Source: Prevotella sp. (GTDB lineage Bacteria; Bacteroidota; Bacteroidia; Bacteroidales; Bacteroidaceae). Taken from it: 11,152 nucleotides of DNA. The position numbers and the translations under genes were made by a program. The notes under the pieces are model-generated. The model searched no databases. It had not been told where the DNA came from and saw nothing but the letters and a program-made list of their open reading frames with translations. The stretch spans positions 1-11,152 of the forward strand of contig JAFPAS010000310.1 of the NCBI GenBank assembly GCA_017424205.1, in the 5' to 3' direction. Below, one piece after another: positions 1 through 6,402 of this stretch (positions are counted from its first letter, which is position 1; the number at the start of each line of letters is the position of its first letter).

Positions 1-813
1 ATAAGGCTTTCCCTCATATAGCATAGTATTCTCATTAAGCACACTATTTCTTAATGGAATTCTTGTATACCCCTTATCTGTATGGTAATTAATATTACGA
101 ATTGTGTAACATGGGTGTTCAGTCTCCTCTACTCTGCTGTTCGCTCTGTAAGGGAATAGCTGCAGAGTAATATCTATCGTCTTCTTACCCTGAATTGTAT
201 CGGCAATAAATCTAATAAAATCCTTGTTGAATTTGTAATATCCTTCATTCTGCAACAAAGAGCTGATGCCATTTCGCTCATTATTCAGGTCTGTAACAGA
301 AAATTGTTTCCCGCTTTTCAGAGTAAATTCGTATTTCGCATCAAGAATAGAATCTATACGTTCGTCACGTATGTCGTAACTGATGCTGTCTATATAATAA
401 GGTTCGCGAGGCTGCAGGAAATATGTCACTTCACACTGCGGATTGCGTTTCTTAAGAGATTTCGGCCTGATATGGCTCATTGCCACAACCTTCGCATTGA
501 TGTATCCATTGTTTGCGAGGGCTGAAGCGAGGTCGCGGCATGATAGCGATGTTTTCAGCGTGTCGTAGGCAATATGCTTACGTTTACCACCCTCTAATCC
601 TGGCAATTGGTGCACATACGGCATCAGATGTTGAGTATTGATATCCGGATTCTCAGATACAATCTCAACTTTTTTCAGTTCTATCTGTCCCTCTTCAAGA
701 TATTCCTTCGTAGCACAGGAAGCTAATACCGCAGCAAACACCACAGCAAGCAATACCCGCGACGCACACACGACGCAGGAACCTGGCATAAAAGAATTTC
801 GGAATAGGGTCAT
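1..813 (-). CDS. tamL: TamL-like BamA/TamA-family outer-membrane assembly lipoprotein (5' part, cut by window edge)
   Basis: The minus frame stays open from an ATG at 811-813 to the window edge, giving the first 271 residues. A hydrophobic stretch (residues 20-31) ends in LASC, a lipobox with Cys33 as the lipidated residue. It is followed by TKEYLEEG and a KVEIVSENPDI-type strand, which resembles the start of POTRA domains in Bacteroidetes lipidated TamA homologues. Later segments fit the family well: YYIDSISYDIRDE (139-151), NEGYYKFNKDFI (189-200), then LQLFPYRA (217-224). In the family, POTRA repeats precede a C-terminal 16-strand barrel in the outer membrane that helps assemble outer-membrane proteins; the barrel would lie beyond this window. 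Met9 (ATG at 787-789) is an alternative start giving a 25-residue signal peptide. The first POTRA looks short (see findings). Family assignment is from recalled sequence patterns; TamL versus another Omp85 member is less certain. Confidence 0.8.
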   Translation of the reverse strand, partial: MTLFRNSFMPGSCVVCASRVLLAVVFAAVLASCATKEYLEEGQIELKKVEIVSENPDINTQHLMPYVHQLPGLEGGKRKHIAYDTLKTSLSCRDLASALANNGYINAKVVAMSHIRPKSLKKRNPQCEVTYFLQPREPYYIDSISYDIRDERIDSILDAKYEFTLKSGKQFSVTDLNNERNGISSLLQNEGYYKFNKDFIRFIADTIQGKKTIDITLQLFPYRANSRVEETEHPCYTIRNINYHTDKGYTRIPLRNSVLNENTMLYEGKPY

Positions 814-828
814 ATTAGAAATGTCCTT

Positions 829-864
829 ATGCCAATCAGAGTCTTGCTCTGACTGGCATTTTTT
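829..864 (+). terminator. Hairpin with T-tract, terminator-like on the plus strand, in the leader of the TamL-like gene
   Basis: A 13-bp stem (829-841 with 847-859, one mismatch at T/C that is a G-U wobble on one strand) closes a 5-nt TCTTG loop. Six Ts follow at 859-864. Read on the plus strand it has the form of an intrinsic terminator, yet no plus-strand gene lies upstream. On the minus strand the same hairpin ends 15 nt before the ATG of the TamL-like gene, with an A-tract on its 5' side. It could block antisense transcription, or act as a leader structure for the lipoprotein gene. It shares its left arm with the hairpin after purA. Confidence 0.6.
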
Positions 865-875
865 GTTTCATAAAC

Positions 876-907
876 GACAGTAACACTACTATAGTATTGC
901 TACCGTC
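876..907 (-). terminator. Imperfect hairpin after the esterase gene, possible weak terminator
   Basis: About 15 bp can pair between 876-891 and 892-907 around a TATA-type tip. On the minus strand two of the imperfections become G-U pairs and one is a mismatch, so the fold is better in leftward transcripts. Only a weak T-run (GTTTATG) follows, so termination of the hisS-esterase transcript is plausible but unproven. Confidence 0.35.
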
Positions 908-941
908 AGTGTCATATCAGTAATTATCTGTTAGGAAAAAA

Positions 942-1994
942 TCACTTTATGAGTTCTGCAGCATCACGCACCTCATACTTTATCTTCTTGTCTGTCTGCG
1001 GTTTCTTGAACTTGCCGTCAAGTATCAGAATCTTTGCCTTCGCATTCTGTGGCACAGCATCTACGGCCTCTTGCAATATCAGGTAGTTTCCGCGTCCCTG
1101 CTCAGATACGACATATTCGTAATGCCTGATATACTTCTTAAGTTCAGGTACTTTCTCTCCAACTGCATCAATAAGAAGAGCGGCAATAGTGCGTGCACCA
1201 TAAACGCTGTAATGAGTGTTATCTCTGCGACCGTCAGGAATGCTTGCCACCTCACAAGGTTTCAGCCACACATGCAATTTGCGCGAACCGACCACCCCGT
1301 GGTCCTGCTCCATAATCTTGCTGATATGTGTCGCATCTATAAAAGGAACTTCTAACCGTTTTGCAACCAAACGCGGTGCAACCGTATAGTCACCATGTAC
1401 AGTGTAATGTGTAGGCACGAGGTATTCGGTATTCACCACCTCATCACCATATTTCGTGTCACGCAGAGTTTCATCGTCAGCCCCAGCATTCTTTTCTGCT
1501 GCTGAAGCTGTGTTCTTCTGCAGTTCAGCTTTTCTGGCATCAAAGAAATTTCGTCTTTCTACACAATTGAAAAGAACAGGTATACCACCTTTTTCACGTG
1601 TTTCGCGTACATATTTCTCCAGTATCTCATCAAATGTCGAACCTGGGTCTGTATGTCTGACGCTGTTCGGCTTGTCTAACTTCTCATCATTATGGCCAAA
1701 CTGTATAAAGACATAATCGCCCGGCTTGATTCTCTCGAGCACAGTATTCCACAATCCTTCGTTGCGGAACGATATAGACGACCTGCCGTTACGTGCATGA
1801 TTGTCTACAACGATATCCTCTGTAAAGAACCCCTGAAGCACCATGCCCCATCCTCGTTCTGGCGAACCCTTCGATATGTCTTTATCTGCCATAGTCGAGT
1901 CGCCTATCATAAAGATAGTTGTCTGTTTTCTTGAAGACGTCATGCACATCAGCGTGATAAGAGCGATGGCTAAAACGGTAACAAATCTTTTCAT
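942..1994 (-). CDS. Secreted SGNH/GDSL esterase, rhamnogalacturonan acetylesterase-like (CE12 type), with a CE8-like C-terminal stump
   Basis: This 350-residue protein starts with a signal peptide (hydrophobic residues ~4-17), so it is probably exported. The SGNH blocks are intact: GDST with nucleophile Ser33 (31-34), NHARNGRSS with the block II Gly (65-73), GHND with Asn102 (100-103), and DNTH with the catalytic Asp258/His261 (258-261). Spacing, together with ERGWG and the IQFGHND segment, fits the rhamnogalacturonan acetylesterase group, which removes acetyl esters from pectin. The exact substrate is inference. Residues ~293-335 do not belong to the SGNH fold: GNYLILQEAVDAVP and ILILDGKFKKP match the opening strands of pectin methylesterases (CE8), but the protein stops there. 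The ATG shares its A with the TAA stop of hisS, so translation is probably coupled. No other polysaccharide-utilisation gene is visible nearby. Confidence 0.85.
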   Translation of the reverse strand: MKRFVTVLAIALITLMCMTSSRKQTTIFMIGDSTMADKDISKGSPERGWGMVLQGFFTEDIVVDNHARNGRSSISFRNEGLWNTVLERIKPGDYVFIQFGHNDEKLDKPNSVRHTDPGSTFDEILEKYVRETREKGGIPVLFNCVERRNFFDARKAELQKNTASAAEKNAGADDETLRDTKYGDEVVNTEYLVPTHYTVHGDYTVAPRLVAKRLEVPFIDATHISKIMEQDHGVVGSRKLHVWLKPCEVASIPDGRRDNTHYSVYGARTIAALLIDAVGEKVPELKKYIRHYEYVVSEQGRGNYLILQEAVDAVPQNAKAKILILDGKFKKPQTDKKIKYEVRDAAELIK

Positions 1995-3355
1995 TATTCA
2001 GTGATAATTTTTATAAGTTCTTCAGATGTCACAAGCTGCTGTTCCCCTGTTGTCATATTCTTCAGCATAACCTTGCCCTCTGCCATTTCGTTATCACCAG
2101 CAAGAGCTACAAAAGGAATCTGCTTGGCATTGGCATATGACATCTGTTTTTTCATCTTCACAGAGTCAGGATACATTTCGGTGCGTATGCCAGCCTTTCG
2201 TGCTGCGCCAACCATAGGCAGTACATATGCCGTTTCCTTCTCACCAAAATTAATGAAAAGCAACTGTGTGGCGTTGACAGCCTCTTTAGGATAAAGATCT
2301 AACTGATTAAGCACATCATAAATACGGTCTGCTCCGAAAGAAATGCCTACTCCCGATAAGCCTGGCATGCCGAATATTCCTGTAAGGTTATCATATCGGC
2401 CGCCGCCTGTAATAGAACCAATCTGCACATCAAGAGCCTTCACCTCGAATATTGCACCAGTATAATAATTGAGTCCTCGCGCAAGAGTTAGGTCAAGCTG
2501 TATTTCGTTGTCAAGTGTTCCCTTCAATGCATCAAGTATGAACTGACATTCTTCTACGCCCTTTAGTCCAACTTCGCTTGATGCAAGAACTTCCATGATT
2601 GTCTGCAGCTTGTCGTCATTTCCGCCTTCAAGCTTTATGATTGGCTGCAACTTCTCTATTGCATCTTCTGCTATGCCCACCTTGCGGAGTTCTTCATTCA
2701 CCGCATCAAGTCCTATCTTATCAAGCTTATCTATTGCAACAGTAATGTCAACAATCTTATCGGCCTCGCCAATCACTTCTGCTATACCGGTAAGAATCTT
2801 GCGATTGTTAATTTTTATCTGCACTCTGATACCAAACTTAGAGAACACAGTGTCAACAATCTGCATCAACTCCACTTCATTCAACAGCGAGTCAGAGCCG
2901 ACAACATCAGCATCACACTGATAAAACTCACGGTATCTTCCTTTCTGCGGACGGTCAGCGCGCCATACTGGCTGTATCTGGTATCGCTTAAATGGCATCT
3001 GGAGTTCCTCGCGGTGCTGAACTACATAGCGCGCAAATGGTACAGTAAGGTCATAGCGCAATCCTTTCTCACAGAATTTAGCCGCAAGCCTTTGTGTTGA
3101 TGTAGCCGCAACCTCTTCTGCTGTCATGCCATGCATAAAGTCACCTGAGTTAAGTATCTTAAAAAGCAGTTTGTCTCCTTCCTCGCCATACTTGCCCATT
3201 AGCGTAGAAAGGTTCTCCATTGCAGGCGTTTCTATCTGCTGGAATCCATACAATGCATATACGTCACGTATGGTATTGAATATATAGTTGCGCTTAGCCA
3301 TTTCTATCGGGCCAAAGTCGCGTGTACCCTTTGGTATTCCTGGTTTTTGTGCCAT
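1994..3355 (-). CDS. hisS: Histidyl-tRNA synthetase (HisRS)
   Basis: A cytoplasmic class II synthetase that charges tRNA-His with histidine using ATP. The 453 residues are full length for the Bacteroidetes form. KGTRDF (9-14) opens the protein. Motif 2 spans [16 protein letters not shown] (131-146), with the ATP-contacting Arg. The HisRS-specific histidine motif is RGLNYYTG (293-300); many other bacteria have Asp in place of Asn296. Motif 3 is [11 protein letters not shown] (335-345), with Arg344. The C-terminal ~95 residues (360-453) form the anticodon-binding domain. The ATG at 3353-3355 puts [14 protein letters not shown] at the N-terminus, as expected for the family. The gene lies 119 bp downstream of purA, with a likely terminator in the gap, so it probably has its own promoter. 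I saw no convincing TAnnTTTG box there. Its stop overlaps the following esterase start by one base. Confidence 0.97.
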   Translation of the reverse strand: MAQKPGIPKGTRDFGPIEMAKRNYIFNTIRDVYALYGFQQIETPAMENLSTLMGKYGEEGDKLLFKILNSGDFMHGMTAEEVAATSTQRLAAKFCEKGLRYDLTVPFARYVVQHREELQMPFKRYQIQPVWRADRPQKGRYREFYQCDADVVGSDSLLNEVELMQIVDTVFSKFGIRVQIKINNRKILTGIAEVIGEADKIVDITVAIDKLDKIGLDAVNEELRKVGIAEDAIEKLQPIIKLEGGNDDKLQTIMEVLASSEVGLKGVEECQFILDALKGTLDNEIQLDLTLARGLNYYTGAIFEVKALDVQIGSITGGGRYDNLTGIFGMPGLSGVGISFGADRIYDVLNQLDLYPKEAVNATQLLFINFGEKETAYVLPMVGAARKAGIRTEMYPDSVKMKKQMSYANAKQIPFVALAGDNEMAEGKVMLKNMTTGEQQLVTSEELIKIITE

Positions 3356-3424
3356 AGTGGTGTCTTGTCACAGACAGAGTTTACAATTTTCGCTTACACT
3401 CCGTCATATCTCCTATTATGTAAA

Positions 3425-3462
3425 ACAAACACCAACCAGGAGTCAAGCCCCTGATTGGCATA
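3425..3462 (-). terminator. Likely intrinsic terminator of purA
   Basis: On the minus strand an 11-bp stem (3448-3458 with 3432-3442, two G-U pairs, extendable by two more wobbles) closes a CTTGA loop. It is followed by TGTTTGTTTT. It begins about 16 nt after the purA stop, which suits termination of purA before hisS. The left arm and loop (TTATGCCAATCAG, then CTTG) are nearly the same as in the hairpin at 829-864. Confidence 0.7.
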
Positions 3463-3474
3463 ACATTATTATTT

Positions 3475-4752
3475 TTATCGGATTATTGTCTGGTCACGGT
3501 CAGGACCGATAGATATAACTGTTATCGGTGTTTCCAGTTCCTTCTCAAGGAATTCGATATAGTCCTTAAACTGCTGTGGGAATTCCGCCTCGCTCGTATA
3601 TCGTGTCATATCTGTTTGCCATCCTGGCAGTTCAACATATACTGGCTCAATACCCTTCTCTATATCATAAGGGAAATCACGTGTCTCTACCCCGTTGACC
3701 TTATAAGCTACACATGCTTTTATTGTAGGGAATGTGTCAAGCACGTCGCTCTTCATCATAATAAGCTGTGTAACTCCGTTTACCATGATAGAATAACGTA
3801 ATGCTACAAGATCTATCCATCCACAACGGCGCTCACGACCTGTTACAGCACCATACTCATGGCCTATATCACGCATTTTCTGTCCTGTCTCATCAAACAA
3901 TTCAGTTGGGAATGGACCTGCGCCAACACGTGTGCAGTATGCCTTCATAATACCAAACACTTCGCCTATTCTGTTAGGACCGATGCCAAGACCGGTACAT
4001 GCACCTGCACAGATAGTATTGCTTGACGTAACAAAAGGATAAGAGCCAAAGTCAACATCAAGCATAGTACCTTGAGCACCCTCTGCAAGAATTGTCTTTC
4101 CGTCCTTGAGCATCTTACCAACCTCATGTTCAGAATCCACAATCTGAAAGTTCTTCAGGTATTCTACGCCTTCCATCCATACACGCTCAGTTTCTGCCAG
4201 TGCTTCTTTGTCGTATTCGAAGCCCATTGATTCGAGAATTGCGATATGGCGTGCTTTGCGAGCCTCGTATCTTTCAGCAAAACCATCAAGTATATCGCCC
4301 ACACGGAGTCCATTGCGAGATGTTTTGTCTGTGTATGTCGGTCCAATACCTTTACCTGTCGTACCAACCTTATTCTTGCCTTTCTGTGACTCATAGGCAG
4401 CATCAAGCAAACGATGTGTTGGCATTATCAAATGAGCCTTCTTTGAAATATGCAGACGTTCAGTAAGAGAGTGTCCACTCTTTTCTAAATCTTTCGCTTC
4501 TCCCATGAAAAGATCAGGAGCAAGCACCACGCCGTTGCCAATTATATTTACCTTCCCGCCTTGGAAAATTCCTGACGGTATAGAACGAAGGACATACTTC
4601 TGTCCCTCGAACTCAAGTGTATGTCCAGCATTCGGACCACCTTGGAAACGGGCTATAACGTCGTACTTTGGTGTCAATACATCGACAACCTTTCCTTTAC
4701 CTTCATCACCCCACTGCAAACCCAGCAGGACGTCAACTTTTCCTGTATTCAT
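3475..4752 (-). CDS. purA: Adenylosuccinate synthetase
   Basis: PurA joins IMP and aspartate using GTP to make adenylosuccinate, the first committed step from IMP to AMP, in the cytoplasm. At 425 residues it is full length for the family. The GTP/IMP site motif GDEGKGK lies at 15-21, with catalytic Asp16, and NAGHT carries catalytic His44 (41-45). GTTGKGIGPTYTDK (130-143), EGAQGTMLDVDFG (224-236), GRERRCGW (305-312) and the C-terminal SIGPDRDQTI (414-423) are all intact. The ATG at 4750-4752 gives MNTGKVDVLLGLQWGDEG, a normal N-terminus. Upstream is the large gene-free gap with a candidate promoter ~50 nt away, so purA is likely transcribed alone and ends at the hairpin at 3425-3462. No purine riboswitch is apparent in the short leader. 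Confidence 0.98.
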   Translation of the reverse strand: MNTGKVDVLLGLQWGDEGKGKVVDVLTPKYDVIARFQGGPNAGHTLEFEGQKYVLRSIPSGIFQGGKVNIIGNGVVLAPDLFMGEAKDLEKSGHSLTERLHISKKAHLIMPTHRLLDAAYESQKGKNKVGTTGKGIGPTYTDKTSRNGLRVGDILDGFAERYEARKARHIAILESMGFEYDKEALAETERVWMEGVEYLKNFQIVDSEHEVGKMLKDGKTILAEGAQGTMLDVDFGSYPFVTSSNTICAGACTGLGIGPNRIGEVFGIMKAYCTRVGAGPFPTELFDETGQKMRDIGHEYGAVTGRERRCGWIDLVALRYSIMVNGVTQLIMMKSDVLDTFPTIKACVAYKVNGVETRDFPYDIEKGIEPVYVELPGWQTDMTRYTSEAEFPQQFKDYIEFLEKELETPITVISIGPDRDQTIIR

Positions 4753-4798
4753 TTATTCGAATATATGTTAGTTTTATTTTAATTGCACATTATCGCTA

Positions 4799-4815
4799 CA
4801 AAGTTAACAAAAATA
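4799..4815 (-). promoter_or_regulatory. purA: Candidate -7 region of the purA promoter
   Basis: Two overlapping leftward matches to the Bacteroidetes -7 consensus TAnnTTTG occur here: TATTTTTG (4808-4815) and TAACTTTG (4799-4806). The second would start RNA near 4793-4796 and leave a leader of about 40 nt before the purA ATG. No clear TTTG-type -33 box stands at the usual distance, so the call rests on one element and position. Confidence 0.45.
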
Positions 4816-4906
4816 TCTGAGACCTGCATAAAACTTATATATATTTTTATATATTTTATAATAAGGAACTTACAAAACATCGCTTTTTTCTATCACAGAA
4901 CAACAC

Positions 4907-4955
4907 AAAAAAGTATTACCCGACAACACATTCACCTGCCTGCTAATACTTTTTT
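4907..4955. repeat. Perfect 12-bp inverted repeat around a 25-nt loop, possible bidirectional terminator
   Basis: AAAAAAGTATTA (4907-4918) is exactly complementary to TAATACTTTTTT (4944-4955). The 25 bases between them are far more GC-rich than the surroundings. Either strand would yield a hairpin ending in six Us, so it could act as a terminator in both directions. On the minus strand it could end a leftward transcript before the purA promoter. The stem is AT-rich and the loop long, so it is weaker than a classic terminator. A protein-binding palindrome is an alternative. Confidence 0.5.
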
Positions 4956-5094
4956 AGCATATTAATTTCCCCATTCTTTTAATAAATCCACATACAAATA
5001 CCCACACACAAAGAAAAATAACCATGTCCGTTATATAACTGATAACCAAACATTTATATCAAACGAATCTTATTGGCCACGTCATTAATATCGC

Positions 5095-5170
5095 AAAAAG
5101 CAGTTTCTTATAATGCAAAAGGCAGTCTTTAATACTATAAAAAACAGTACTTTAGGAAACAAAATGCATT
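5095..5170. repeat. Tandem degenerate repeats with exact 22-bp period
   Basis: Three units start at 5095, 5117 and 5139. They begin AAAAAGCAGT, AAAAGGCAGT and AAAAAACAGT, so the CAGT core sits at 5101, 5123 and 5145, exactly 22 bp apart. A weaker fourth unit (AAAATGCATT) keeps the phase, with its core at 5167. The shared consensus is roughly AAAARRCAGTNYTTTA, and unit 2 has AAAG and CTTT arms flanking a 5-bp centre. A spacing close to two helical turns would place the sites on one face of the DNA. This suggests a protein-binding array or a genome-wide intergenic repeat family; the function is unknown. Confidence 0.6.
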
Positions 5171-5450
5171 AAAAAGTAAATAAAACAGGCAAGGACAACA
5201 GATATAAAAGCTACAAAACGAAATACAAACAACAGAAAAATCACACCAAAACACCCAAAAACATCTTGCTATCAACAAAAACATGCACTAAAATACACAT
5301 TTTTTTGTTTGCAAGAAAATATCAAACCTCACGATTCTGCATAACCAATGATACTTTCTTAACCAAACAACTAGCAACGAGCCGCATTATACTCATCAGC
5401 CTATTCAATGGCACGCAACAATATTATAGCACGATAAATGCTACAGGATA

Positions 5451-5458
5451 CAAATATA
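5451..5458 (-). promoter_or_regulatory. Orphan TAnnTTTG box in the gene-free gap
   Basis: The minus strand reads TATATTTG here, a match to the Bacteroidetes -7 consensus, with no gene following. A transcript from it would run left through the 22-bp repeats to the inverted repeat at 4907-4955. No clear -33 box is present, and chance matches are expected in AT-rich DNA. Confidence 0.2.
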
Positions 5459-5622
5459 GGCGGATTAATAGAAATATAAAAATTCTATAACCCACCTATA
5501 ATATTTTTTCAATCTAATTTTCTCTGAATCGTTTTTCCTGCAGACATTATAATATCAAACATGAAATGGGAATCAGATATAGAGAGTAATTACTTTTTTC
5601 TCAGTAGTATCCAACAAGTATA

Positions 5623-6396
5623 TCATATTTCAACGTCAACCTGCATTCCATCATAAGCAAAGGAAAAACCATCTGGCAAACGGGAACAGGCTTCTTCATG
5701 CAGCCCTATTTCATGCGCAACATGAACAAAATACGTACGACGTGCCCCTATGCTTTCAGAAAACTCTACTGCCTCTTCAACCAACATATGTGCCAAATGA
5801 TCGTCATCAAAGCGCAAAGCATTAACCACAAGCGTATCTACACCTTTCAGGCACAAACGATCTTTGTCTGAAATGGTCTTCATATCTGTAATGTAAGCAA
5901 ATCTCCCCATACGATACCCATATATAGGAAGGAAACGATGCATAACATAAAATGGTGTAACCGGAATATCGCCGACAAGAAATGTCTCGTACGGGTCTGC
6001 CACATGCAAATCTATCTTCGGAACACCAGGATATTTCTCTTCAACAAATACATAAGGCATAGTTTGATGTAACGCCTCTGCTGTATTTTCATTGGCAAAA
6101 ACATCTATGTCGCCAAATTTACCAAAAGGGCGTAAATCATCTAATCCACCTACATGATCATAATGTATATGCGTTAGCAGCACTCCGTCTATCTTACGAA
6201 AAGGCACCCTCAACATCTGTTCACGAAAATCTGGTCCGCAGTCAATCAGTAGACGAGCGTCTGCACTTTCAAGCATAGCCGAACATCTTGTACGCTTATC
6301 TCTCGGATCTGAACTCATACACACCGGACACGAGCAACCTATAACAGGCACTCCGTTAGACGTTCCTGTACCCAAAAAAGTCAGTTTTGCATTCAT
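5623..6396 (-). CDS. PhnP-like metallo-beta-lactamase-fold hydrolase
   Basis: The 257-residue protein has a complete metallo-beta-lactamase-fold metal site: THIHYDH (75-81; His76, His78, Asp80, His81), His153, Asp171 in YITD, and a late His (HVAHE, 225-229). Near the N-terminus GTGTSNGVPVIGCSCPVC carries Cys21, Cys23 and Cys26, which match the structural zinc cysteines of PhnP; DDDHLAHM (197-204) is also as in that group. PhnP itself cleaves 5-phosphoribosyl 1,2-cyclic phosphate, but no phosphonate-degradation genes are nearby, so I infer only a cytoplasmic phosphodiesterase-type hydrolase. The substrate is unknown. The ATG lies 6 bp after the murB stop, so the two are surely co-transcribed. 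No convincing terminator follows the stop. Confidence 0.88.
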   Translation of the reverse strand: MNAKLTFLGTGTSNGVPVIGCSCPVCMSSDPRDKRTRCSAMLESADARLLIDCGPDFREQMLRVPFRKIDGVLLTHIHYDHVGGLDDLRPFGKFGDIDVFANENTAEALHQTMPYVFVEEKYPGVPKIDLHVADPYETFLVGDIPVTPFYVMHRFLPIYGYRMGRFAYITDMKTISDKDRLCLKGVDTLVVNALRFDDDHLAHMLVEEAVEFSESIGARRTYFVHVAHEIGLHEEACSRLPDGFSFAYDGMQVDVEI

Positions 6397-6402
6397 GACA
6401 TT

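Larger units (their letters stand above)
4753..5622. other. 870-bp AT-rich gene-free interval
   Basis: This gap lies between the 3' end of the metallo-hydrolase gene and the 5' end of purA, both leftward. Short frames exist on the plus strand (for example 4783-4965 and 5266-5490), but their translations are rich in Ile, Lys, Thr and Tyr with no recognisable domain, as expected from AT-rich noncoding DNA. I saw no tRNA, transposase remnant or known riboswitch. Contents I can support are a candidate purA promoter, a 12-bp inverted repeat at 4907-4955, and a 22-bp-period repeat array at 5095-5170. The gap is large for a compact bacterial chromosome and could hold a small RNA. Confidence 0.6.

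Noticed and set aside
638..883. Plus-strand frame opposite the TamL-like gene
   Set aside because: It is antisense to a clear lipoprotein signal peptide and coding sequence and has no features of its own.
4833..4865. AT-only near-palindrome (CTTATATATAT ... ATAAG)
   Set aside because: Simple TA-rich sequence of this kind is expected by chance in such AT-rich DNA and has no supporting context beyond promoter proximity.
4783..4965. Plus-strand frame of 60 codons upstream of purA
   Set aside because: It crosses the purA promoter candidate and part of the inverted repeat, and has a low-complexity Ile/Phe/Tyr-rich translation.
5266..5490. Plus-strand frame of 74 codons in the gene-free gap
   Set aside because: Composition matches AT-rich noncoding DNA, there is no promoter or recognisable domain, and it runs against the flanking genes.
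5585..5600. AGTAATTACT palindrome followed by a T-run after the metallo-hydrolase gene
   Set aside because: The palindrome has no loop, and its T-run is on the plus strand, opposite to the gene it would have to terminate.
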